From Selenomonadales bacterium (GTDB lineage: Bacteria > Bacillota > Negativicutes > Selenomonadales > Selenomonadaceae), in the NCBI GenBank assembly GCA_900769615.1, contig CAAGHH010000018.1:32195-96194 (forward strand): a DNA stretch of 64,000 nt, given 5' to 3'. Below the pieces are notes generated by a model. The model was given only the letters and a program-made list of their open reading frames with translations, searched no databases and had not been told where the DNA came from. The translations under genes were made by a program, and so were the position numbers. Shown here in pieces: positions 19,453 to 28,096 of the stretch. How positions within the stretch are numbered: position 1 is the first letter of the stretch; each line of letters begins with the position of its first letter.

Positions 19453-20244
19453 ATGGAAATTATTTTATTTTTGCTGCTAGGCATTAGTGTCGGTATTTTC
19501 GGCACGCTAGTTGGCATCGGCGGCGGTCTTATCTGTGTACCAATTTTTATTTTGCTAATGTCTGACGGTGGTATTTATCCTTATTTTCATTCAGCCGCTC
19601 AGATTACTGGCACTTCACTAGTTATCGTACTTGCCAACGCCGTCTCCGGAACCATTGCTTACATCAAACAGCAGCGGGTCTTTTTTAAAGCTGCTATTCC
19701 CTTTGCATTAGCTACGCTCCCTGGTGCGTTTTTTGGTTCCTATATCGTCGACAGTTTCAGCGGACCCATGCTTGATTTTTATTTTGGGATGTTCCTCCTC
19801 ATAATGGCTTGCATTATGTATTGGAATTCTACTCACAAACCGCCTGCTGACATTATGGATCTGCCAAAGGATTTTGTTTTTAATAAATGGATCGGTATCG
19901 GTGCCAGCTTCCTCGTCGGTTTCCTCTCAAGTATTTTTGGCATTGGCGGTGGCGTAATTCACGTTCCGCTAATGATTTATCTCTTAGGGTTCCCTGTACA
20001 CGTAGCAACCGCTACTTCCCATTTTGTCCTTGCCTGTTCATCAGCCTTTGGCGTAGTTTCGCATTTCCTGCTGGATCACATTATTTGGCTGCCAGCTATC
20101 GGCATTGCCGCTGGCGCAGCTATCGGGGCGCAAATTGGTGCTAAAATTTCTCAAAAAACAAAGTCCAAGATAATTCTCGGACTTTTATCACTCGCTATGT
20201 TTGCCCTTGGCTGCCGTTTAATTTTACTAGGCAGCACTCATTAA
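19453..20244 (+). CDS. TauE/SafE-family sulfite/organosulfonate exporter-like permease
   Basis: 263 residues with about eight transmembrane segments arranged as two repeats. Both halves carry the family motif: FGTLVGIGGGLICVP (residues about 16-30) and SSIFGIGGGVIHVPLMIYLLG (about 160-180). The family transports anions such as sulfite, sulfoacetate or taurine; the substrate here is not indicated. AAGGAG precedes the ATG. Its stop codon interlocks with that of the convergent gene (TTAA at 20241-20244), so no spacer or terminator exists between them. Confidence 0.88.
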   Translation: MEIILFLLLGISVGIFGTLVGIGGGLICVPIFILLMSDGGIYPYFHSAAQITGTSLVIVLANAVSGTIAYIKQQRVFFKAAIPFALATLPGAFFGSYIVDSFSGPMLDFYFGMFLLIMACIMYWNSTHKPPADIMDLPKDFVFNKWIGIGASFLVGFLSSIFGIGGGVIHVPLMIYLLGFPVHVATATSHFVLACSSAFGVVSHFLLDHIIWLPAIGIAAGAAIGAQIGAKISQKTKSKIILGLLSLAMFALGCRLILLGSTH

Positions 20245-21065
20245 AGAACTAATAACGTTTTCAGCTTAGCTAATGTCTGCTCTTTATGAAAGCAGGCTTC
20301 TTTAACAAAATCAGCTATATATTCATAAAAAATACCATTTGCCTCGCAAAGCTCTTTTAGCCTAGCGAGGTTTTTTGCTGTATCAATGTCATATTCTATC
20401 CTATGCAATATGCAGGCCAGCTCCTTGCGCAATGCTGGCGTATATAAGCCTTTTAAGTTAGCTACACCAGCCGTACTGCGAGACGCTTTAACTAACCAGA
20501 CTGCGGTTGCTAGATCCTGGGATATATTAGCAAAACCAAGTTCCTCCCAATACTTTGCAGTGCCAGAGTTATTATCCTGCTCACCTGGCACAAAATAAAT
20601 TTCTTTAAACAGTGTATCATCTAAGAGCTTTACCACTTCTTTTTTAGCATACAGATGCTGTTCCCGTATCGGAAATTCCCCTATTTTTAGTCCTTGTAAG
20701 ATTTCATGATAGCGTATATTAATAAAGCTCGTATAAAGTGTACCTACATCAGTTAATTTGCGGCTAAAATCCATAAAAGTATTATATGGGTCATAAGCAT
20801 ATTCCAAAGCTGATTCAGCGATAATCATATCAAAAGCTGCATCAGCAAAGGGAAGTTTTTTCTGTCTATAATCAAAAACCTGCCAATCAATAGCTAGATC
20901 GGAAAATTCTGGTAAAGCCGGTATTTCACTATAACGCGTTATAGCCGTCAACTTGGCTTGCGGAAAAAGCTTGCGCAATTTAGGCAAATAAGTAATACTT
21001 TCTATTACTAAACAGCGTAAAGCCAATGGTCCGCCAGTTAAAAAACAGCTTAAATCCTGTCGCAT
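20241..21065 (-). CDS. Degenerate class I methyltransferase-like protein
   Basis: 274 residues. Alternating strands and helices with LPFADAAFDMIIAESALEYAYDP (about 85-107) match the motif-II/post-II region of class I SAM methyltransferases of the Methyltransf_11 type. The glycine-rich SAM loop is absent: LVIESITYLPKLRKLFP stands in its place. The last 80 residues are helical. I choose ATG 21063-21065 because GAGGGGAGA lies upstream; that start lies inside the 3' end of the glycosyltransferase gene, so translation is coupled. It may be a binding or accessory partner of the GT41 enzyme. Enzymatic activity is doubtful. Confidence 0.55.
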   Translation of the reverse strand: MRQDLSCFLTGGPLALRCLVIESITYLPKLRKLFPQAKLTAITRYSEIPALPEFSDLAIDWQVFDYRQKKLPFADAAFDMIIAESALEYAYDPYNTFMDFSRKLTDVGTLYTSFINIRYHEILQGLKIGEFPIREQHLYAKKEVVKLLDDTLFKEIYFVPGEQDNNSGTAKYWEELGFANISQDLATAVWLVKASRSTAGVANLKGLYTPALRKELACILHRIEYDIDTAKNLARLKELCEANGIFYEYIADFVKEACFHKEQTLAKLKTLLVL

Positions 21066-22522
21066 AAAGAAAAATCTCCCCTCGCCTGCCACAAATCAGA
21101 ACAAAATTGAATAAAACTTTTAATATAAGCTTTTTCATTCATTAACGTTGAAGTTTCTAATTTTTTTCGCAAATTTTGCTGATAATTGATTAATCCAGCT
21201 TCATCGCTAGCCAAATTTACCGCAATTTTAATATATTCTTGATAGTCACTAGCAATAAATTCCGGCAACCATGCCGCCGTCAACAAGCTCACACCAAAAC
21301 GCGCACTATAACGCAAACCAGCTAACGTCACTACCGGCACCCCCATATAAAGTGCGATTGCGGTTGAAGCGCCTCCTGGGTAGGGAAAAGTATCTAACAT
21401 GATATCAATATCATGATAATCAGCTAAATAATTATCACTGCCTAAACGAACTTCAATCCGTTCAATTGGCAAATCTGCCGCAACTAATCGCTGCTTCATA
21501 GCCGTACGGCGTTCAGTTAAATTAGTTGTATCTTGCAAAATAAGCTTGCTTTTAGGCAACCTTTGTAAAATTTGACGCCATACATTCAGAACATCTTTAT
21601 TTATTTTTAAAAAATTTTGATAGCAGCCAAAAACAACTGCCCGTCTCTTTCTCGGCTGCAAAATAATATTCTTCATCGCAAGGGTTGGACGAAAACAAAA
21701 AGCTGCTGGTAAATAATATAATTTTTCCGTAAAACAAGCCGCCGCCATTTCACTATCAGGTGATAGCTTTTTATCCGTCCATATAGCATCAACAAAATTT
21801 AGTCCTGTTGTATCAAACCAGCCAATACCACAAATATTTACCGGCGCTGGTTTTTTTGCTAATATCATGAGTGTCATTCCACCGGCTGCTTGCCCTGTAA
21901 GATCTATAAGTATATCTATCTTATCAGCTCTTATGCTCATAGCAGCCGCTTCAATCGATTTATGACTAAAATCGCTATACTTAACTTCAGACTTTATTTT
22001 ATTAGTAAACGCATCAGTTTGCTTACTTAAAGAATACGCATAAATATCTGCCACATTCTCAGGAATTCCCCGTAATAATATTTCATAAAAACGTGCAGCT
22101 GACGATTCTAAAAAATCAGCGCTTAAAAAACCAAGACGTAATTTATCGTGCGGTATTATTTTCCGTGCAGGAAGCAATTCTTCCTTACGATAAAAATTTT
22201 GACTAGCAAAATGCTGTTCGGCTAAATCAATCGCACTAAGTCCCGGCAAGTAATGCAAAGCAAATAAATAATTAGCATAATGTTCGCGCTGACTGCGTAA
22301 GTACACATCAGCTTTAGCTGCATTAAAATAAGCTGCCGCTATGCCCTCAGCATCAACTAAGCCAAAAAACACTGCTCCATATAGTTCATGCAGCTGCCAC
22401 TCATCAGCAGGTTTTATAAGGCCTGATTTACGCAACGCTTCGAGCTCTTGTTTAGCTGATAGGAACCGACCTTGCGCAATTAACTTTTTGACTGATTTTA
22501 ACAGTTCAGCTGACTGATTCAT
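21050..22522 (-). CDS. GT41-family (OGT/SPINDLY-like) protein O-glycosyltransferase
   Basis: 490 residues. A short helical, TPR-like N-terminus (about 1-110) is followed by a two-lobed GT-B catalytic region typical of O-GlcNAc-transferase/SPINDLY proteins: LRLGFLSADF (about 135), IDILIDLTGQAAGGMTLMILAKKPAPVNICGIGW, VVFGCYQNFLKINKDVLNVWRQILQRLP, then DIMLDTFPYPGGASTAIALYMGVPVVTLAG near 385-415. The family transfers GlcNAc or other sugars to Ser/Thr of proteins. Bacterial members with few TPRs often modify flagellin or adhesins; both occur in this window, but the acceptor is inference. I start at 22522 (GGAAAA upstream); an in-frame ATG lies at 22540. It sits between a metallophosphoesterase and the methyltransferase-like gene in one operon. 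Confidence 0.85.
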   Translation of the reverse strand: MNQSAELLKSVKKLIAQGRFLSAKQELEALRKSGLIKPADEWQLHELYGAVFFGLVDAEGIAAAYFNAAKADVYLRSQREHYANYLFALHYLPGLSAIDLAEQHFASQNFYRKEELLPARKIIPHDKLRLGFLSADFLESSAARFYEILLRGIPENVADIYAYSLSKQTDAFTNKIKSEVKYSDFSHKSIEAAAMSIRADKIDILIDLTGQAAGGMTLMILAKKPAPVNICGIGWFDTTGLNFVDAIWTDKKLSPDSEMAAACFTEKLYYLPAAFCFRPTLAMKNIILQPRKRRAVVFGCYQNFLKINKDVLNVWRQILQRLPKSKLILQDTTNLTERRTAMKQRLVAADLPIERIEVRLGSDNYLADYHDIDIMLDTFPYPGGASTAIALYMGVPVVTLAGLRYSARFGVSLLTAAWLPEFIASDYQEYIKIAVNLASDEAGLINYQQNLRKKLETSTLMNEKAYIKSFIQFCSDLWQARGDFSLCDRI

Positions 22523-22539
22523 AGTATTTTCCTTTTCCA

Positions 22540-23676
22540 TTATCCATTTAAAATAAAATACGCTATTTCTGGCGGGCAGCCAAAGCGGAAGGGAAACCAG
22601 CTGCCATTGCCACTATGCACATAACCATAAGAACTGTCAAGCTTTACCATACCACGCGTATATTTAAATACCGGAAATAAAGGCAAGCCAAAAATACCAA
22701 ATTGACTGCCATGTGTATGACCGGTCAAAGTCAGCGGTATGCCTAAAACAGCTGCATTATCAATAAATTCTGGATGATGCGCTAACAAAATTGTTTTAGC
22801 TGGCAGATTATCAGTCATAGCCTGCTGCAAAAATTGCTGACGTTCATTATAAAAAGCCGGCTCCCCTTTAGCAAAACTATATTCAACCCCAGCTAGCCAA
22901 AAATCTTGATTGCCAACCTTAGCTGACTGATTGTAAAGCGTATGCACCTTGGTCTTAGCTAAAATTTCCTTTATCCTGCCAAGTCCGCGATAATATTCGT
23001 GATTGCCTAAACAATACCAGATACCATCTGGAAAACATTCACAAAATGAATCAAGCACTTTCGCCGCAGCCTCATTTTGTTTCACATCATCAAACAAATC
23101 ACCAGTTATAACCAGCATATCAGCTTTGCTGTCCGCTGCTTTAATAAGTAATTCTTTAAAGTCCGACACCCTAAAAAACAGTCCTAAATGGATATCACTT
23201 AACTGAGCGATTTTATAACCCGCTAATTCTATATCAGGAACCGAAATATCATAACAGCGTTCAACAGTATGCGTCCTTTCATAAAAGCCACCATAAAAGC
23301 TCATCCCCGCCGCGGCTGCTGGATATACCACCGCTTTTTTTAACAACCGGCGCCGACTGGCATCTTCTGGTACCTTAAGCATTCTCCTGAAGCTCCAGCG
23401 TACAATTACAGCTAGTATTATCAATACACTAGCTATTATTTGCAGCATAAATATTACTATAAAATTCACCACCACCAGGCCAGCTTCTGGTGGTGAATTA
23501 TACAGCCAATGGTCATTGCGCATTAAAAACCAAGCCGTTCCACCGTCAAATAATATTATAATAACGCTTATGATTTTTCTAAGCCTGCCATAACATAAAT
23601 ACCGGCAGCACCATAAACTTATCATCATGACTAAAAAAGTAAAGCTCACTAATATTATTCCAAACAATCCGCCCAT
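22540..23676 (-). CDS. Membrane-anchored calcineurin-like metallophosphoesterase (YaeI/YkuE type)
   Basis: 378 residues. Three hydrophobic segments (about 5-25, 33-50, 68-92) precede a twin-arginine-like stretch and a short hydrophobic span. The catalytic domain starts near residue 150 with the full metal-ligand set: AQLSDIHLG, ITGDLFDD, LGNHEYY, LLAHHPE and LTGHTHGSQFG. Relatives cleave UDP-diacylglucosamine-type or other phosphodiester substrates at the outer membrane-facing side; the substrate here is unknown. AGGAGG sits just before the ATG. The stop meets the 5' end of the GT41 gene, so the two are one transcript. Confidence 0.88.
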   Translation of the reverse strand: MGGLFGIILVSFTFLVMMISLWCCRYLCYGRLRKIISVIIILFDGGTAWFLMRNDHWLYNSPPEAGLVVVNFIVIFMLQIIASVLIILAVIVRWSFRRMLKVPEDASRRRLLKKAVVYPAAAAGMSFYGGFYERTHTVERCYDISVPDIELAGYKIAQLSDIHLGLFFRVSDFKELLIKAADSKADMLVITGDLFDDVKQNEAAAKVLDSFCECFPDGIWYCLGNHEYYRGLGRIKEILAKTKVHTLYNQSAKVGNQDFWLAGVEYSFAKGEPAFYNERQQFLQQAMTDNLPAKTILLAHHPEFIDNAAVLGIPLTLTGHTHGSQFGIFGLPLFPVFKYTRGMVKLDSSYGYVHSGNGSWFPFRFGCPPEIAYFILNG

Positions 23677-23805
23677 ATTTTTCCTCCTCTGTTGCTACCC
23701 ACAATATACTACCATGATTCAGTCCAAAAGGCGAAAAAAATAGAACCGGCAGAGCCGATTCCTCCATCTAACAAAAACAAATTTGACATAACTCCTATAT
23801 TTTAC

Positions 23806-24045
23806 TTATGCCAAGCCACGAACATGAGCATTTTCTGCTTGTCTTTCCCGATAATACCAGCGAATAGACTTGCCGATAGCACAACGCACTGCGTCGAGCT
23901 GACCAGCCATAGCTAACTTTCTCAGCTGATTTACGTCAAAGCCATTAACCGACAAATAACTTGCCGAAAGAAATCCTCCCCGTTTTAAAATTCTGCGATA
24001 ACTAACGCTGTCGCGACGGTCCATTTCGATGTTTTTGATTGCCAT
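23806..24045 (-). CDS. Small helical protein, possibly excisionase-like DNA binder
   Basis: 79 residues starting MAIKNIEMDRRD. A strong GGGGGG box lies eight bases before the ATG, which argues it is real. The pattern FLSASYLSVNGFDVNQLRKLAMAG...SIRWYYRERQ resembles the compact winged-helix/excisionase layout (helix, turn, helix, then a basic aromatic strand), but the resemblance is by eye only. It stands alone, co-oriented with the downstream metallophosphoesterase operon after 130 bases. No function is assigned. Confidence 0.5.
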   Translation of the reverse strand: MAIKNIEMDRRDSVSYRRILKRGGFLSASYLSVNGFDVNQLRKLAMAGQLDAVRCAIGKSIRWYYRERQAENAHVRGLA

Positions 24046-24393
24046 AAAAACAACCCCCCATAAATTTCTTTGCTGAAACTATGAAGTTTCTTTACATACT
24101 AGCTCGTGACACCTTGATTATACCACACCAATGTAAAGCTGTATACTTATTTACACAACATTTACATTTGCGTACCTGTATTCTTATAGCGTTGCCAATG
24201 CCACCAATTATCGTATTCTATCTTGTTTACGAAATTAACTTATGCTTTATAATACAAAACGTTTACCGGTTACTAATATTTTTAGTTTTTTCTTGGTTTT
24301 TCTTAGTTTTTTCAAGCAGGCTATAGGCTAATATAAATTTTTATTATATAATAGAGCTAATTCATGTATAGTATTTTTTTAGGAGGCTTTTCT
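24046..24393 (+). promoter_or_regulatory. Upstream region of hydrogenase operon
   Basis: About 350 AT-rich bases between divergent genes, with no convincing coding sequence. Two TATAAT boxes are present (24248-24253 and 24347-24352). The first has TTTACG 16 bases upstream; the second would give a leader of about 35 bases. GTTTACCGGTTAC (near 24261) is operator-like but unpaired. I see no clear Rex site (TTGTGA-N6-TCACAA). Confidence 0.35.
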
Positions 24394-24900
24394 ATGCTGA
24401 CCGCACAAACGAAAGAGTATCCGCTGCCTGAGGAACTCCAGGCCAAAATTGACCTCGTTTTGGAATCACACGACAATGATCCAACGCAGATAGTTGGTAT
24501 TTTGCTCGATGTGCAGGATTTAAATGAACGTCATTATGTCCCAGAACCGGTTGCTTATTATTTAGCTGACCGGCTAGATATACCAGTAACCAATGTTTTT
24601 GACTGTTTGAACTTTTATAGTGAACTTTCATCTACGCCAAGAGCTAAGTATCCTATTCAGGTTTGCAGCTCACCAGCTTGCAGGGTTAATGTCATTGATA
24701 CTAACCGCCTGCTTAGCACGCTTGAACGCCTGCTTGATATAAAAGTTGGTGAAACTACTTACGATGGTCGTTTTACTCTTGAACGTACCACCTGCTATGG
24801 AGCCTGCGACCGCGCGCCATCGGTACGCATCAATGGGCATGTTTACGATCACTTGGACACGCAGGAGAAAATCGAAGCTCTTCTGCGCTCCTTAACCTGA
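24394..24900 (+). CDS. NuoE-like [2Fe-2S] subunit of NAD-linked [FeFe] hydrogenase (HydC/HndA type)
   Basis: 168 residues, thioredoxin-like fold. Four cysteines for a [2Fe-2S] cluster lie in CSSPACRVN (about 90-98) and ERTTCYGACDRAP (about 128-140), the NuoE pattern. It passes electrons between the flavin subunit and the hydrogenase. AGGAGG precedes ATG 24394; the longer frame from 24364 lacks a ribosome site. The next gene starts 12 bases downstream. A NuoE-NuoF-hydrogenase gene order with no other complex I genes identifies a soluble hydrogenase and not respiratory complex I. Confidence 0.92.
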   Translation: MLTAQTKEYPLPEELQAKIDLVLESHDNDPTQIVGILLDVQDLNERHYVPEPVAYYLADRLDIPVTNVFDCLNFYSELSSTPRAKYPIQVCSSPACRVNVIDTNRLLSTLERLLDIKVGETTYDGRFTLERTTCYGACDRAPSVRINGHVYDHLDTQEKIEALLRSLT

Positions 24901-24912
24901 GGAGGCTACAGC

Positions 24913-26163
24913 ATGAGCAAGAACATTCGCTTTCTGACCCAAAATTTTGGTCAGTACGATACTTCATCAATCGGATCTTATATGAATATTGGCGGTTTTG
25001 AAGCTTTGCGCAAAGCCGTTACTATGGATCCGGAAAAAATTTGTGATATCATAAGTGCCGCTAAAGTCCGTGGACGTGGCGGTGCAGAATACCCTATGGG
25101 GCGCAAATGGTCGCAGGCCCGCGCTGTCAAAGGCGAAAATAAAATCGTTGTTTGCAATGCCGACGAAGGTGAAACTACTACCTTTAAGGATCGCGAACTC
25201 ATCAAAAATGATCCATTCAACTTAATCGAGGCCATGATTATTGCTGGTTATGTTTGTGGTGCTACTGATGGTTATATCTATATGCGGGCCGAATACGCCT
25301 GCCATCGTCCACTTATTTTAAATGCTATCCGCCAAGCTAAAAACTATGGTTTTCTCGGGGAAAATATTCTCGGCAAAGGCTTTAATTTTAACTTGCATTT
25401 ATACTCTGGCGGTGGTGCTTATGTCTGCGGTGAAGGCACGGCTCTTATCCGCTCCATCGAAGGCAAAGCTGGCCGTCCACGCATGAAACCGCCTTTCATC
25501 AAAGTAAGCGGTCTGTTTGCCCGTCCTACCTGCCTAAACAATGTTGAAAGTCTCTCTCTTGTCCCCCATCTCATTATGGACAAAGATAATGTTTACGGAA
25601 AATGTGGCAGTGGTGAATCTATTGGTACCAAAATGGTCAGCGTTGCCGGAAATGTCAACCATCCTGGCGTATTTGAAATTCCATTTGGCACTACCATAAG
25701 AGAGATAATTTATAATCTTGCCGGCGGTATTCAGCATGATCGCGATATTCAACTGATACAATTTGGCGGAGCTTCCGGAAAAATTGCTGATGCATCTATT
25801 CTTGATACGCCATATACCTATGATGATTTGTGCGCCGCTGGCGTCATGGTTGGTTCCGGTGCTTTATTAGTTATTGATAAACGTACTAGTGTCATTGATT
25901 TTCTGCGTCTCAATCAGGAATTTTTCTCTGAAGAGAGCTGCGGTCAATGCACACCTTGCCGCGAAGGCAATTTACATATCAAAATCATCCTTGATAAAAT
26001 TGCCAATCATACCGCAACTGCTGAAGATATTAAAATTATGTCGAAAATTGCTAAGGTTATGTCCATGTCGTCATTATGCGGCTTAGGCGAAACCGCTCAA
26101 AATACCCTGCGCTCCGCCATGCAGGTATTCCCGGAAGTTTTTGAAGTCGGAGGTGCTAAATAA
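24913..26163 (+). CDS. NuoF-like flavoprotein subunit of NAD-linked [FeFe] hydrogenase (HydB/HndC type)
   Basis: 416 residues. The NAD/FMN site is seen as KVRGRGGAEYPMGRKW (about 50-65), VVCNADEGE (about 77-85) and YVCGEGTALIRSIEG (about 170-185). A [4Fe-4S] site is seen as EESCGQCTPCREG plus SSLCGLGE near the C-terminus. It oxidises NADH or reduces NAD+. It lacks both the N-terminal [2Fe-2S] extension and the C-terminal two-[4Fe-4S] ferredoxin domain of the longer, bifurcating HydB proteins. GGAGG precedes the ATG. The stop codon overlaps the next start by one base. Confidence 0.92.
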   Translation: MSKNIRFLTQNFGQYDTSSIGSYMNIGGFEALRKAVTMDPEKICDIISAAKVRGRGGAEYPMGRKWSQARAVKGENKIVVCNADEGETTTFKDRELIKNDPFNLIEAMIIAGYVCGATDGYIYMRAEYACHRPLILNAIRQAKNYGFLGENILGKGFNFNLHLYSGGGAYVCGEGTALIRSIEGKAGRPRMKPPFIKVSGLFARPTCLNNVESLSLVPHLIMDKDNVYGKCGSGESIGTKMVSVAGNVNHPGVFEIPFGTTIREIIYNLAGGIQHDRDIQLIQFGGASGKIADASILDTPYTYDDLCAAGVMVGSGALLVIDKRTSVIDFLRLNQEFFSEESCGQCTPCREGNLHIKIILDKIANHTATAEDIKIMSKIAKVMSMSSLCGLGETAQNTLRSAMQVFPEVFEVGGAK

Positions 26164-27923
26164 TGGCAGCAGAAAACGAAGCTTGTGCGCAAATGATTCA
26201 TTTAACCATCAATAATATCCCCGTTGAAGTTCCTAAAGGTACCAAGATCATGCAAGCTGCTAAAACTCTTGGTATTGATATCCCGCATCTTTGTTATCAT
26301 GAAGATCAGCGGATAAAAGCCCACTGCCGGCTTTGTTCAGTTGAAGTTACTGGCAAGCGCCGCTTGCTTGCTGCCTGCTCAACCGAAGTTTGGGAAGGCA
26401 TGGATGTACACACTGACACGGAAATTGTCCGTGACACTCAGGTCTCAATACTCCAGTTAATGTTAGCTAATCATCATAAGGACTGCCTTAGCTGTCCACG
26501 TAATCAAAACTGCGATCTGCAACGTCTTTGCAGCCGTTTTAATATTTTAAAATCACCGCTGCCAAGTGTCGTAAAAGATGAACCACGTATTGAAACTAAT
26601 CCTTCGATTGTCCGTGATCCGTCCAAGTGCATCCGCTGCGGTCGCTGCATAAGAGCCTGCAAGGATGTTCAAGGCATTGCTGCGCTCACTTACGCTGGCC
26701 GCAGCAGTGATATTGTCGTCACGACTGCATTCAACAAGCCAATGGAAAAAACTGACTGTGTTCTTTGCGGACAATGCAGTCTAGTCTGTCCAACCGGTGC
26801 TATCGTTGAAAAAGATGATACCCAAAAAGTTCTCGATGCTTTGCAAAATCCGAAAAAACACGTCATTGTTCAGGTAGCACCAGCAGTCCGCGTTGCTTTA
26901 GGTGATGCCTTCGGCATGCAGCCTGGTACTATCATGACCAGACAAATGGTAACCGCACTAAAACTGCTCGGTTTTGACAGCGTATTTGATACTAATTTCG
27001 GCGCTGACCTTACGATTATGGAGGAAGGTTATGAATTTCTTAACCGCCTGAATAATGACGGTGTCCTCCCGATGATGACCTCTTGCAGCCCAGGCTGGGT
27101 TAATTATGTAGAAAAACATTTCCCTGATTATCGCGATCACCTGTCATCAGCTAAATCTCCTATGAGTATGTTTGGCGCTATCGCCAAAACTTATTATCCG
27201 GAAAAAGCCGGGTTAGATGTTAACGACATCGTAACCGTTGCCGTAATGCCTTGCACTGCTAAAAAATACGAAGCTTCCCGCCCGGAAATGGGACGTAATG
27301 GTCAGCAAGACGTTGATATCGTCCTTACTACCCGCGAGCTTATCAAATTAATAAAATACGTTGGTCTTTCCTTAACTGAGCTTCCGGAAAGCGATTTTGA
27401 CAGCCCGTTAGGCGTTGGTTCTGGTGCTGGTGCTATCTTCGGCGCAACCGGTGGCGTCATGGAAGCTGCTCTGCGTACAGTTTACGAAAAAGTTACCGGA
27501 AAAACACTAAAAAAATTAGAATTTACAGCCGTTCGTGGCTTTGAAGGCATCAAAGAAGCTACTGTTACTATCAATGGTCGTGACATCCGCCTTGCCGTAG
27601 TTCATACCTTAAAAAATGCCCGTAAAATTATGGAGCAAGTAAAGAAAGGCATCAGCCCTTATGACTTCATCGAAGTCATGGCTTGCCCTGGCGGATGCAT
27701 CGGCGGTGGTGGACAGCCAATCGGTACGACTAATGCCATTCGTCAAAAACGCATGGCAGCTTTATATGAAATCGACAAAAACATGCCACTGCGCAAATCA
27801 CATGAAAATCCTGAGATTATCACCCTTTATAAAGATTTTCTTGGTGAACCTCTTAGCGAAAAAGCTCACGATCTCTTGCATACCACTTATACCAAAGTTA
27901 CAAAACCTTATAACTTCAATTAA
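26163..27923 (+). CDS. [FeFe] hydrogenase catalytic subunit (HydA/HndD type)
   Basis: 586 residues, cytoplasmic. In order: N-terminal [2Fe-2S] ferredoxin domain (CRLCSVEV near 55), NuoG-like His/Cys [4Fe-4S] site (HHKDCLSCPRNQNCDLQ near 100), two [4Fe-4S] sites (CIRCGRCIRACKDVQ near 157; CVLCGQCSLVCPTGA near 200), then the H-cluster domain with all three signatures: TSCSPGWV, MPCTAKKYE and MACPGGCIGGGGQP. A small-subunit-like C-terminal tail follows. It makes or uses H2 with electrons from the NuoE/F partners. The maturases HydE/F/G are not in this window. ATG overlaps the upstream stop (TAATG). Confidence 0.97.
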   Translation: MAAENEACAQMIHLTINNIPVEVPKGTKIMQAAKTLGIDIPHLCYHEDQRIKAHCRLCSVEVTGKRRLLAACSTEVWEGMDVHTDTEIVRDTQVSILQLMLANHHKDCLSCPRNQNCDLQRLCSRFNILKSPLPSVVKDEPRIETNPSIVRDPSKCIRCGRCIRACKDVQGIAALTYAGRSSDIVVTTAFNKPMEKTDCVLCGQCSLVCPTGAIVEKDDTQKVLDALQNPKKHVIVQVAPAVRVALGDAFGMQPGTIMTRQMVTALKLLGFDSVFDTNFGADLTIMEEGYEFLNRLNNDGVLPMMTSCSPGWVNYVEKHFPDYRDHLSSAKSPMSMFGAIAKTYYPEKAGLDVNDIVTVAVMPCTAKKYEASRPEMGRNGQQDVDIVLTTRELIKLIKYVGLSLTELPESDFDSPLGVGSGAGAIFGATGGVMEAALRTVYEKVTGKTLKKLEFTAVRGFEGIKEATVTINGRDIRLAVVHTLKNARKIMEQVKKGISPYDFIEVMACPGGCIGGGGQPIGTTNAIRQKRMAALYEIDKNMPLRKSHENPEIITLYKDFLGEPLSEKAHDLLHTTYTKVTKPYNFN

Positions 27924-27941
27924 GTTCATAACAAACTTTTT

Positions 27942-27974
27942 ACCACAGCAAAAATTATTGCTGTGGTTTTTTTC
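27942..27974 (+). terminator. Intrinsic terminator of hydrogenase operon
   Basis: ACCACAGCAA (27942-27951) and TTGCTGTGGT (27958-27967) form a perfect 10-bp stem followed by a run of seven T. It lies 19 bases after the hydA stop. Confidence 0.92.
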
Positions 27975-27984
27975 TGTCTGCGCC

Positions 27985-28075
27985 TTAATGATTATGATAA
28001 TTATTATTATTGACTTTTGTGAATATCTATGGTAGATTATTCATGTTGCTTATTGATAATGATAATCTATTGTAT
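27985..28075 (+). promoter_or_regulatory. Two Fur-box-like sites upstream of exbB
   Basis: ATTGATAATGATAATCTATTG (28052-28072) closely matches the Fur consensus GATAATGATAATCATTATC. A second AT-rich site, TAATGATTATGATAATTATT (27986-28005), lies upstream. Between them lies an AT-rich promoter region. Iron-dependent repression of the whole uptake operon is predicted. Confidence 0.75.
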
Positions 28076-28096
28076 TAAATCTAAACGGAGGAATTT

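Noticed and set aside
24261..24275. CCGG-containing operator upstream of the hydrogenase
   Set aside because: GTTTACCGGTTAC is only half matched to the KdgR-type palindrome and is far from the likely promoter, so it is not counted as a site.
24913..26163. Respiratory complex I genes
   Set aside because: Only NuoE- and NuoF-like subunits are present, directly followed by an H-cluster hydrogenase; no membrane subunits occur.
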